Source: Acidimicrobiaceae bacterium (GTDB lineage Bacteria > Actinomycetota > Acidimicrobiia > Acidimicrobiales > RAAP-2). From it: 46,192 bases of DNA. A program made the translations under genes and the position numbers. The stretch is from assembly GCA_003152215.1 (NCBI GenBank), contig PLZP01000056.1:1-46192 (forward strand), written 5' to 3'. Below, in pieces: positions 9,453 through 18,125 of this stretch (positions within the stretch are counted from its first letter, which is position 1; every line of letters begins with the position of its first letter). The notes under the pieces are model-generated. The model saw only the letters and a list, made by a program, of their open reading frames with translations, did not search any database and was not told the origin of the DNA.

Positions 9453-9485
9453 TCCGAGATCGATTAGTGGACGTTCTCCTCGAAA

Positions 9486-9524
9486 CAGGAATCCGGCCCG
9501 CCAAGTGGGCGGACCGGATTCCTG
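9486..9524 (-). terminator. intrinsic terminator downstream of the repeat-protein gene
   Basis: CAGGAATCCGGCCCGCC-loop-GGGCGGACCGGATTCCTG, followed on the minus strand by TTTCG; sits between 9549..12389(-) and 7092..9452(-). Confidence 0.75.
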
Positions 9525-9548
9525 CGGAGCCAGGCTCCTTCGTTGTAA

Positions 9549-12389
9549 CTATTGACTCTTGGTGCTCAATACGACCGTCGAGTTCCTCGCCGACGTGTTG
9601 AAGTGCAGCTGAACCCTCACGCGAAGTCGCTGCGTGAGGTACTTGTCGGCGGCCGCCGCACGACTGCGTGCCAGGCGAAGGTTGCCCTTGGCGTAGGCGG
9701 TGATCGACACGACAGAGTGCGTGGTCAACTTACGAATCAGCACGATGATCTGCGTGCGACCGGCGCCCGAGAGTGCACTGGTGTTGCCGGCGAACCTAAT
9801 TCGCACGGCCCCAGGAATCGGGAGCTTCGCGAACGTCACGGTCGTGGCTGACGACGAGATGGTCGCGTACGTCGAGTCGTTAGCCTTGGTCGCGGTAACG
9901 AGGCACGTACCAGCGGTGGCGGACTTGAGCGTGGCGCCCGAGAGAGCGCACCCCGTGGCCGAACCGTTGGTGACCGCGTAGGTCAGAGCGCCCGTACCGG
10001 AACCGCCGCTGGTGTGCAAGGCGAACGTGCGGCCGTAGGTCGCACGAACTGAAGTGACCGCGAGGGCCGCCTGCGCCATGCCAGTGGTGATGGTCTTGGT
10101 GTCAAGGACACGCAGCGCGTCGCCCGAGTAGGTCAGCGTGTAGGCCGTGCCCGGCGTTCCGGTCAAGGTCAGGCCACTGAACGTGGCCACACCGGCCACG
10201 AAGTTGGCGGTTGCACCGGCCGTGACTGTGCCACCCACGCCCGCGGTGATTGCCGCGGTCGCCGCACCGGTTACGACGGTTGTGACGACGTTGCCGCCGG
10301 TGTCCTCAACCTTGATGACCGGCTGTGAAGCGAGCGCAACGCCCGTCGCAACGGACGCACTGGGTTCGGTCGTAATGACGAGCTGCGAAGGCGCGCCCAC
10401 GGTGACCGCGACACTCGTCGAGACCGCAGATGTGAGAGCACCATCTGAGAACGTCACCGTGTAGGAACCGGTAGGTGCGTTCACGGTGAATCCAGAGTAA
10501 GTGGCGACGCCAGCGACAGCAACTTTTGTTGCCGGTGTCACGGAGACGCCACCGGTCGAAATTGAGGCGGTGATGGTTGACACGTCGGTCGCAGCGACGT
10601 TCCCCGCAACATCTTCAACCTTTACAACTGGCTGTTGTGCAAGTACGGCACCACTGGCGGTCGTTGCTGACGGCTGGGTCGTGATGACGAGTTTCGCCGC
10701 GGCGCCTGCGCCTACGGTGATCGGCGTCGAGATTACCGACGTCACACCGGGACCGCTAAAGGTCAGCGTGTACGGGCCAACGAGCTCATTCAGCGTCAAA
10801 CCGGTGAACGTCGCGAGTCCCGTCGTAGCGGACACGACGGCAGTGTTGTTCGTCACGGTGCCCACGGCACTGGTCACGGTCGCGGTAACCGTCGACGTGT
10901 TGCCCAAGATGGCGTTACCACCAACATCTTCAACCTTTACAACTGGCTGTTGTGCAAGGACGGCGCCACTGGCGGTCGTTGCTGACGGCTGGGTCGTGAT
11001 GACGAGTTTCGCCGCGGCGCCTGCGCCTACGGTGATCGTTGTCGAGACAGCCGACGTCAAACCACCATCGGTGAACGTCAAGGTGTAAGCAGCGGCGGGC
11101 GCATTCAACGTGAGGTTGCTGAAGGTCGCGACACCGGCTATTGCCACGGCAGTGCCGTTCACTACGGTTCCGCCGCCCGACGTAAGTGTTGCGGTCACCG
11201 TGGAGGCGTTACTGGTAATCGTGTTACCACCCGAGTCTTGAATGTCGATGACCGGTTCCTGTGTAAGCGCTGCACCAGCCGAGGCCGTTGCAGAAGGCTG
11301 CGTGGCGATGCCCAACTTGGCGGCGGTGCCAGCGGCGACCACCGTCTGAGCGACGGTCGTGGCCGAGGCGAGTGCGCCATCGGTGAAGATGATGCTGTAC
11401 GAGCCGGTAGGTGCGTTGATCGCAAGACCCGAGAAGTTCGCCGCGCCCTGCACGGCGGCCTTGGTATTAGCCGAGATTGAGGAGCCGACCGGACCTGCCA
11501 CGAGCTCCGCGGTGACGGTCGAGGTATCGCCCTTCAAGATCGCGCCGCTGGTGTCGGTGACGTCGACGGCTGGTTGGACCGCGAGGGCGGCACCACTGGT
11601 GGCGGCGAGCGACGGCGGCGTGGCAATTACCAATTTCGCACCTGGACCAGTAATGCCAATGGTGCCAGACGCAATGGTCGGCAGCGCACCATCAGTGAAC
11701 GTCAAGCCGGCAATCGTGGTGTCGAGTGGCGCCGTAATGGCGAGACCACTGAACGTCGCGACACCTGCGGTCACGGTCTTCGTGGCATTGGCCAATGACG
11801 TCCCCGACGTCGTGAACGAGGCGGTCACGGTCGAGGAGTTGTCCGACGTCACAATGTTGCCGCCGGAGTCCACGACGTCAATGACGGGTTGAGGCGCGAG
11901 AGCGACGGTGTCGATTGCACCAGCAGGTACGGTCGCGGCACCAGTAAGTTTGGCGGCGGCACCGACGGAAACAGTGACCGTGTTCGATGCGGCAGACGCC
12001 GCCGGGTCGGCGCTGTCACTAAAGGTCAACGTATAGGGACCGGCCAAGGCATTGAGCGCAACGTTGGTGAACGTGGCAACGCCACTCGCGACGGTCGCGG
12101 TGCCGGACACCGACACGCCCCCGGAAGTGATCGTTACGGTGACAGGCCCGGTTGCACCGGAATCGGGAGTGTTGCCCGTGTTATCGATGTCGACCACCGG
12201 CTGCTGTACGAGGACAGCGCCACTGGCGTCCGTCGCGGAGGGCTGCGTTACGACCACCAAGTGGTACGGCGCTGCGGCTGAAGCGGTGGTCGCGAGTCCG
12301 ACGAGAAAGGTTGCGCCGAGCAGCGCGCTGGCGACGAGTGTGCGTGTGAACACGTGACGCCTTAATACGAATATCTTTTGTGTGTGCAT
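9549..12389 (-). CDS. secreted tandem-repeat protein with OmpA-like C-terminal region
   Basis: Signal peptide 'VFTRTLVASALLGATFLVGLATTASAA'. Seven ~95-105 aa repeats of the type 'AKLVITTQPSATTASGAVLAQQPVVKVEDVGGN...TFSGLTL...YTLTF'. C-terminus 'LSGAGRTQIIVLIRKLTTHSVVSITAYAKGNLRLARSRAAAADKYL'. Confidence 0.85.
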   Translation of the reverse strand: MHTQKIFVLRRHVFTRTLVASALLGATFLVGLATTASAAAPYHLVVVTQPSATDASGAVLVQQPVVDIDNTGNTPDSGATGPVTVTITSGGVSVSGTATVASGVATFTNVALNALAGPYTLTFSDSADPAASAASNTVTVSVGAAAKLTGAATVPAGAIDTVALAPQPVIDVVDSGGNIVTSDNSSTVTASFTTSGTSLANATKTVTAGVATFSGLAITAPLDTTIAGLTFTDGALPTIASGTIGITGPGAKLVIATPPSLAATSGAALAVQPAVDVTDTSGAILKGDTSTVTAELVAGPVGSSISANTKAAVQGAANFSGLAINAPTGSYSIIFTDGALASATTVAQTVVAAGTAAKLGIATQPSATASAGAALTQEPVIDIQDSGGNTITSNASTVTATLTSGGGTVVNGTAVAIAGVATFSNLTLNAPAAAYTLTFTDGGLTSAVSTTITVGAGAAAKLVITTQPSATTASGAVLAQQPVVKVEDVGGNAILGNTSTVTATVTSAVGTVTNNTAVVSATTGLATFTGLTLNELVGPYTLTFSGPGVTSVISTPITVGAGAAAKLVITTQPSATTASGAVLAQQPVVKVEDVAGNVAATDVSTITASISTGGVSVTPATKVAVAGVATYSGFTVNAPTGSYTVTFSDGALTSAVSTSVAVTVGAPSQLVITTEPSASVATGVALASQPVIKVEDTGGNVVTTVVTGAATAAITAGVGGTVTAGATANFVAGVATFSGLTLTGTPGTAYTLTYSGDALRVLDTKTITTGMAQAALAVTSVRATYGRTFALHTSGGSGTGALTYAVTNGSATGCALSGATLKSATAGTCLVTATKANDSTYATISSSATTVTFAKLPIPGAVRIRFAGNTSALSGAGRTQIIVLIRKLTTHSVVSITAYAKGNLRLARSRAAAADKYLTQRLRVRVQLHFNTSARNSTVVLSTKSQ
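10607..10723 (+). repeat. near-identical direct repeat copy A within 9549..12389
   Basis: About 117 bp matching 10922..11038 with about 2 mismatches by eye; offset 315 bp (105 codons). Confidence 0.85.
10922..11038 (+). repeat. near-identical direct repeat copy B within 9549..12389
   Basis: Second copy of the 117-bp repeat (CAACATCTTCAACCTTTACAACTGGCTGTTGTGCAAG...GCGCCTACGGTGATCG). Confidence 0.85.
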
Positions 12390-13006
12390 GACCTACTCCG
12401 TGATTCGCTCAGTACTACCTATAACAACCGTATCGGTCTCAATACGCATTGACACAAATCGACGCGTGTTCTGCGCGCAGTTGTGACAACTTTGTTCGCA
12501 AGAAATGTTCGTTGTTGTTTCGTCGTTACATTATGTATCTACTGTGAGTTGTTAGACAAATAATTTGTGTCATCGTGCACGTAGTCGCGTTCACCTTGCA
12601 ATAGCCGATTATGCGAGACAGCACGAACGCGTTGTGAGGTTGCAACATCGGTTCACAAGCGCCGAGCGACCTGAACCATCGTCGACAATTTCGAATTTTG
12701 GTAACAATGTGAAATTTTCGTTGCGAGCACCTCGCGGGAGGAGAATATTCGTCAATCGAGGCGTCGACGTGCGCGTAACGTCTCACGACTCCACGTTCAT
12801 TCAATGCAGCGACACTGCTCTCGTTCGTTCGCGGACGTGCTCAAAGGCACATCATTTTGCGTACGGGGTGCCGTGAATTCGAGTCATCAACAGCGAGTTG
12901 GTGGCAAACGTTATTGTGGAGTACGGAGACTGGCGACAATGGAACTCGAACTGAAACACTTGCTTCGACACATCACGCTGCGCTGGATTCACGGCCGAGA
13001 CGCCTG

Positions 13007-14473
13007 ATGGATCAACGAACGGACAGGTCGGGTCGTCCACTTCCGTGGCTCATCCAGGGTGGAATGGGCATCGCCATCTCCCACTGGCCGTTGGCGCGCC
13101 GAGTCGCGATGAGCGGACAGCTTGGCGTCGTGTCGGGGACGGGCATCGAAACGGTGTTCGTTCGACGCTTGCAGGATCATGGTGTCGACGAGGGCCTACG
13201 AGTAGTTCTCGACGCGTTCCCTCTCCAGTCTGTCGTTGATCATGTCCTCGCCAAATACGCAAAAACGAAGCGCGCCGCCGGTACGCCTTATCTCGCGGTT
13301 CCGATGCTCACCCATCGAAACGTGCAGAGTTCCCACGACCTCCTCGTCCTCGCTTCGTTCGTGGAAGTGGCGTTGGCGAAGTCCGGACACGACGGCCTCA
13401 TCGGCATCAACCTCTTGACGAAGGTCCAGATCCCGACGGTGCCAACGCTCTACGGTGCCATGCTGGCCGATGTGGACTACGTCCTCATGGGAGCGGGCAT
13501 TCCCGCACATATCCCGAGCATTCTGGACCGCCTGGCATTGGGTGAGATCATCGAGACGTCACTCGTCATGGACGGGAATCCCGAAAGGGATGAGGTGCCC
13601 ACGCTTCGCTTTGATCCGCAGCGGTTCCTTTCGGCGCACGTTCTCACACGACCGAACTTTCTCGCTATCGTCTCATCACACGTGCTGGCGACCGCGTTGA
13701 CCAAGCGCAGCACGGGGACGGTCGAGGGATTCGTCGTCGAGAGTCCCGTTGCGGGCGGACATAATGCACCACCACGGGGCGCACTGTCGCTCGATGGCGA
13801 AGGCAACCCTATATATGGTGAACGCGACCAGGTTGACTTCGCTGTCATGCGTGGCCTTGGCGCACCATTCTGGCTGGCCGGTGGCGTTACCACGCCAACG
13901 CACGTGCGCGAGGCGCTCGAGGTCGGAGCGACGGGCGTGCAAGTCGGCACGCTCTTCGCCTACTGCCGCGAGTCGGGGATGTCGAATGAACTCAAGCAAT
14001 CAGTGATTGCAGGAGCTCGCGCCGGGACATTGAGTGTGAAGACCTCGACCCGAGCGTCATCGACGGGCTATCCCTTCAAGGTCGCCGTTATTGACGGAAC
14101 ACTCTCGGACGAGCGGGTGTACGCCGACCGGCACCGAATATGCGATCTCGGTTACCTGCGAGAGGCGTACTTGAAGGATGACGGATCGGTTGGCTATCGG
14201 TGCCCGAGCGAACCGGTGGACATCTATGTCTCCAAGGGCGGCGAACGCGAAGACACGATTGAGCGGACCTGTCTCTGCAACGCGTTGATGGCGACGGCCG
14301 GATTCGCACAGATTCGAAAGAAGGGCGAGGTCGAGCCCTCCATTGTCACCAGCGGTGACGGCATCAATGAAATCGCGCCACTCCTCGTCGAGCGAGAGAG
14401 CTACGGCGCGCTCGACGTGATTGAGTTCCTCGAACCGGGTCTACGTGACGGTGCCCACTCGAAGGCCGATTGA
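13007..14473 (+). CDS. nitronate monooxygenase family protein
   Basis: 'WLIQGGMGIAISHWPLARRVAMSGQLGVVSGTG', 'ESPVAGGHNAPPRG', 'PFWLAGGVTTPTHVREALEVGATGVQVGTLFA'. ATG at 13007 preferred over ORF-track start 12857. Confidence 0.88.
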   Translation: MDQRTDRSGRPLPWLIQGGMGIAISHWPLARRVAMSGQLGVVSGTGIETVFVRRLQDHGVDEGLRVVLDAFPLQSVVDHVLAKYAKTKRAAGTPYLAVPMLTHRNVQSSHDLLVLASFVEVALAKSGHDGLIGINLLTKVQIPTVPTLYGAMLADVDYVLMGAGIPAHIPSILDRLALGEIIETSLVMDGNPERDEVPTLRFDPQRFLSAHVLTRPNFLAIVSSHVLATALTKRSTGTVEGFVVESPVAGGHNAPPRGALSLDGEGNPIYGERDQVDFAVMRGLGAPFWLAGGVTTPTHVREALEVGATGVQVGTLFAYCRESGMSNELKQSVIAGARAGTLSVKTSTRASSTGYPFKVAVIDGTLSDERVYADRHRICDLGYLREAYLKDDGSVGYRCPSEPVDIYVSKGGEREDTIERTCLCNALMATAGFAQIRKKGEVEPSIVTSGDGINEIAPLLVERESYGALDVIEFLEPGLRDGAHSKAD

Positions 14474-14539
14474 CACCTGCACCGACGCTCGCGAAGGTGG
14501 CTACAGTCAGAGGTCTAGAAGCACACTCCGGAGGACGCC

Positions 14540-15082
14540 ATGACTGATGCCACTCGACCACCCCTAACGTTCTCTTTCTTTCCGGACGTTCCGTCCTTCG
14601 AAGTGACGAGCGATGACATCGCTGATGGAGTGGCTCTGTCCCACGCACAGGTGGCGGACATCATGGGCTACAGCGGTGAGAACAAGTCGCCGCAACTTTC
14701 GTGGAGCGGCTTTCCCGCGGAGACGAAAAGCTTCACCATCACCGTGCATGACCCTGACGCACCGACGGGCAGTGGGTTTTGGCACTGGCTCGCGGTGAAC
14801 ATCCCCGCCGACGTCACCGATCTGGCGACCGGCGCTGGCTCAACCAATCCCGACGAACTTCCCGACGGCGTGCTGCAGGCCCGAAACGATGCGGGAACCG
14901 TTGGCTACGTTGGTGCAGCCCCGCCGTCGGGGGACCCGGCGCACCGCTACGTGCACACGGTCCACGCGCTTGACGTTGAGCAACTGGACGTCGACGCTAA
15001 CTCCAGTGCCGCCGTTGTCGGCTTCAACCTTCGCTTTCACGCGATCGCTCGAGCCCAGATCGTCCCCGTCTTCGGATCGTGA
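14540..15082 (+). CDS. YbhB/YbcL family Raf kinase inhibitor-like protein (PEBP)
   Basis: PEBP motifs 'NKSPQLSWSGFPAETKSFTITVHDPDAPTGSGFWHWLAVNIPADV' and 'HRYVHTVHAL'. Confidence 0.93.
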   Translation: MTDATRPPLTFSFFPDVPSFEVTSDDIADGVALSHAQVADIMGYSGENKSPQLSWSGFPAETKSFTITVHDPDAPTGSGFWHWLAVNIPADVTDLATGAGSTNPDELPDGVLQARNDAGTVGYVGAAPPSGDPAHRYVHTVHALDVEQLDVDANSSAAVVGFNLRFHAIARAQIVPVFGS

Positions 15083-15245
15083 TCTCGCTGTAGCGACGAC
15101 GGCGTCGCTCAACTCTGCCCCGCACGCGGCGGAGATACGCGTGAGCCCTGCTGTCCACCATTAGCGTAAGTCGAACATGGCGATGGCTTCTGCGGGTGTC
15201 CGCACTCTCTCGCTTTCGGTGTGATGTTGACGTTCAGGGGATTCG

Positions 15246-15962
15246 ATGAGTACTGATCAGAGCCCGGGTCCTTTGGCCCTCGTGGGGTCGGGTGAGTACC
15301 TGCCCCAAATGGCTGAGATCGAGGGATCACTCATTGCCGGTCGCCCGCCTCGCTACGTGCAGATCGCCACGGCCGCGGTGCCCGACGGGGAACCGACCGT
15401 CGAACGTTGGCACAATCTCGGAATTGCACAGGCCGAACGACTCGGCGTCGAGCCGGTGATTTTGGACGTCAAGCATCGCGACGACGCCGACAGCGCGGAC
15501 ATTGCGAAACTGGTGGAGGGCGCCGGACTCATTTACCTCTCCGGCGGCCATCCCGGCTTTCTCGCCGAGACATTGCGTGACACTGTCGTGTGGGCCGCAA
15601 TCGTCGAGGCGTGGCGAAATGGTGCAGCGCTCGCGGGATGCAGCGCCGGCGCCATGGCCTTTTCGGCGTGGGTTCCTTCGCTGCGTCACCCCCGTGAAGG
15701 AGGGACTCGGGGACTCGGACTGTTGCACCACGTGCGAGTGATTCCCCACTTTGACGCCTTCGTCTCGCGAATACCAGACATGATGACCCGATTCCTCTTG
15801 CCGCACGATCCCGCGATCACCGTGCTCGGCGTCGACGAAGAGACTGCTCTGGTGGGTGGGCCAAGTGAATGGGTCGTCAAAGGAAAATCGTCGGCGTGGC
15901 GTCTCACTGACTCGGGGCGCGAACAGTTGGTCAGTGGAACGACCGTCACGACGCCGGTGTAG
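15246..15962 (+). CDS. type 1 glutamine amidotransferase-like / peptidase S51 (cyanophycinase-like) protein
   Basis: 'IYLSGGHPGFLAETL' and the nucleophile elbow 'ALAGCSAGAMAFS', typical of S51-type Ser nucleophiles. Confidence 0.8.
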   Translation: MSTDQSPGPLALVGSGEYLPQMAEIEGSLIAGRPPRYVQIATAAVPDGEPTVERWHNLGIAQAERLGVEPVILDVKHRDDADSADIAKLVEGAGLIYLSGGHPGFLAETLRDTVVWAAIVEAWRNGAALAGCSAGAMAFSAWVPSLRHPREGGTRGLGLLHHVRVIPHFDAFVSRIPDMMTRFLLPHDPAITVLGVDEETALVGGPSEWVVKGKSSAWRLTDSGREQLVSGTTVTTPV

Positions 15963-15970
15963 CTCGCTTC

Positions 15971-15993
15971 TTGCCGATCTTCAGGTCGGCAAA
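15971..15993. terminator. candidate bidirectional terminator
   Basis: TTGCCGA-TCTTCAGG-TCGGCAA with an A/T run, between convergent 15246..15962(+) and 15981..17258(-); overlaps the minus-strand stop codon. Confidence 0.55.
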
Positions 15994-17258
15994 AGGTCTT
16001 CGAGTTCACGACTCTTCGTTTCGGGAAGTGCCCAGAACAGCGCGGCGACGAACATCGCGGGCAAGAACGTCAGCGCCGCGGCTAACGCGAAGCGATTGCC
16101 AATGTCCGCAATCGCCCCGAACATGACCAGTCCAGTCACTGCGCCAAGAACACCCGCGGCGAGGAACCAACCCGAAGCCGACGCGCGCACCGACGTGGGA
16201 AAGAGTTCGTTGACGAGTGCACCGCCGGCTGGCGCGAAGATCGAACCGAACATGACGCCCATCACGTAACCAATGACGAGGGCGTACTTCGGACCTGAAT
16301 AGGAAAGCACCCCAAAGAGCGCGAGTCCGGTCATGCCGAGCGCGCCCGTCACACGTCGACCAAAGTGATCGGCCATGGCGCGTCCGAGCAGTAGACCAAC
16401 GAGCCCCGTCGCCCCCGCACCGACAACCATGAGCGCCGTGGTGACGCCCGAAAGATGGTCGATGTTCTGGGCGTAGAGAAAGATGAAACTGTTGGCTGGC
16501 CCCGTGATGAACGAAAGCGCGAATGCGACAATCGAAAGCAGAATCAGGTGCCGTCGAAACTGCGCGCGAACTGCTCCGAGAGCCGGGCCCACATGTTTGG
16601 ATGTTCGCTCTGCCAGCGCGAAGCGATCGGGTTCCGTGGCCCATCGATTGATGAGGGGCAGCAGCGCGAGAGGCACGACGGCGAGAAGAAAGAGCCCACG
16701 AAATCCGAGTGTCTTGGATGCGAGGCTGTGGATTATGGCCGTGAGTCCAGCGCCGACGCCGTAACCGGCGGCGACCAGAGCGAGCGCCTTGGCGCGACTC
16801 GACGTGTCGGTCTGTTCAGCGGCGATGACCTCGGAGAGTGCGTTCGTCGCGCTGAGCAATGGGCGCCCGAGAGCGAAGATGACGACGAACCACCAGTAGC
16901 CGGGACTAGCCGCCGCGAGAATGGTTGCGCAGAGTCCCAGCCCGACGCTCAGCACGAGCATTCGGTGTCGACCGAAGCGGTCAGCCAGCGCGGTGAGGGG
17001 AAGTCCTCCAAGCGATGCCAGCCGGATGATTGCGAGTCCGACGCCCAGCTTCGTGCCGGAAAGACCAGCCTGATCGGCGAGGGTGGCGCCGTGGACCAGG
17101 TGACCGAACGTTCGCGCAACGTCGCCCAGTGCGGTCACGACACCGAACTGTCCGAATCCCGAGGCGAAGGACGCCAATACCGCACCGATCACCACGCGGT
17201 CGTTCCAACGGTGCAGTCTCGGCGTGTTGTCGACCGGATCGAACGTCGGGGAATCCAT
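15981..17258 (-). CDS. MFS transporter
   Basis: Repeated transmembrane segments; 'ALADRFGRHRMLVLSVGLGL' and 'GRAMADHFGRRVTGALGM' MFS loops. The ATG at 17258 overlaps the upstream TGA (TGATG). Confidence 0.88.
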   Translation of the reverse strand: MDSPTFDPVDNTPRLHRWNDRVVIGAVLASFASGFGQFGVVTALGDVARTFGHLVHGATLADQAGLSGTKLGVGLAIIRLASLGGLPLTALADRFGRHRMLVLSVGLGLCATILAAASPGYWWFVVIFALGRPLLSATNALSEVIAAEQTDTSSRAKALALVAAGYGVGAGLTAIIHSLASKTLGFRGLFLLAVVPLALLPLINRWATEPDRFALAERTSKHVGPALGAVRAQFRRHLILLSIVAFALSFITGPANSFIFLYAQNIDHLSGVTTALMVVGAGATGLVGLLLGRAMADHFGRRVTGALGMTGLALFGVLSYSGPKYALVIGYVMGVMFGSIFAPAGGALVNELFPTSVRASASGWFLAAGVLGAVTGLVMFGAIADIGNRFALAAALTFLPAMFVAALFWALPETKSRELEDLLPT

Positions 17259-17983
17259 CAGATGCGCATCGCACTCGACGAAGTCGGTGATGTACGAGTC
17301 GATCGGCGCGCGAACCAGAAGGGGCTGTAAAGGATGACGAAGAAAAGGGGAACGATGATGACGCCTGTCACGAGATACCAAGGATACGGTCCCATCAGGC
17401 GAAGGAGCGTCCACTGTCGAGGTGCGTGACGAAAGAACATGTAGTTCGCGTTCAGTACGACATCCGCCAAGGCGACGACGACGGCGTAGACATACGTAAT
17501 GATCGACGAGCGAAGCACCGATCCCGATCGAGGACTTCGTCGCAGGCCGACGACGAGGAAGAGTGCGGCCAGAATAATTACGGTGTGACCAATGACGTAT
17601 TCGAAGAACTCGACGTGCGGAAAGGGGACGTCGAGATCAGGCGTCACGAGTCCCTGAAAAGCGCCCGCCAATCCCCAGTAGTACGTCAACTCGATGAGTT
17701 GGGGAGTTAACCACCAGCACGCCGCAGCGCCAACCAACAGTGTGAAGTTGCACAACGCCAGTGGCAGCGATGTGTGGAGTGACCAGGTGCCGTCATGGAC
17801 CTGGCGCACCGTGTCGACGACGCAGTCGCTGAGGAGCACGAGCCCGATGCACTTTGCCGCCGACTCGGTCCAGGGACCTGGCGAACGACGAGCGCACACC
17901 AGAAGGACGGCGAAGGTGACGACGAGCACGCCCACGCAAAGCCAGTAGGGCAGCAGAGCAATCGAGGCGGTGAACACTCCCAT
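17258..17983 (-). CDS. TIGR02206/YwaF-like integral membrane protein
   Basis: Six to seven transmembrane segments; 'LPLALCNFTLLVGAAACWW', 'YYWGLAGAFQGLVTPDL', 'HTVIILAALFLV'. Confidence 0.75.
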   Translation of the reverse strand: MGVFTASIALLPYWLCVGVLVVTFAVLLVCARRSPGPWTESAAKCIGLVLLSDCVVDTVRQVHDGTWSLHTSLPLALCNFTLLVGAAACWWLTPQLIELTYYWGLAGAFQGLVTPDLDVPFPHVEFFEYVIGHTVIILAALFLVVGLRRSPRSGSVLRSSIITYVYAVVVALADVVLNANYMFFRHAPRQWTLLRLMGPYPWYLVTGVIIVPLFFVILYSPFWFARRSTRTSPTSSSAMRI

Positions 17984-18018
17984 TCCACATGGGTTTAGCA
18001 GGCACTGTCCACACCAAG

Positions 18019-18041
18019 TCTCGGAACGCTACGTTCTGAGA
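18019..18041. promoter_or_regulatory. operator-like inverted repeat
   Basis: TCTCGGAACG-CTA-CGTTCTGAGA, 9 of 10 paired positions, in the divergent intergenic region 17984..18125. Confidence 0.45.
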
Positions 18042-18125
18042 TATGTTCGACCTGTCCTCCCTCCTTGATATTCGTGGATGGCTGTCGCGACAAGTCCCGT
18101 CGCATAGCTCGAAGGCTTTCGAGCG

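Noticed and set aside
10147-12357. Several plus-strand ORFs (e.g. 10501..11088, 11359..11892) in the repeat gene
   Set aside because: Low-complexity Val/Thr/Ala antisense shadows of the repeat protein; the minus-strand gene has a signal peptide and domain structure.
9549-12389. CRISPR-like repeat array
   Set aside because: The repeats are ~300 bp, protein-coding, in frame and divergent; there are no short identical repeats with unique spacers.
16455-17330. 291-aa plus-strand ORF
   Set aside because: Antisense shadow of the MFS transporter; Arg/Glu/Ser-rich composition with no recognisable fold.
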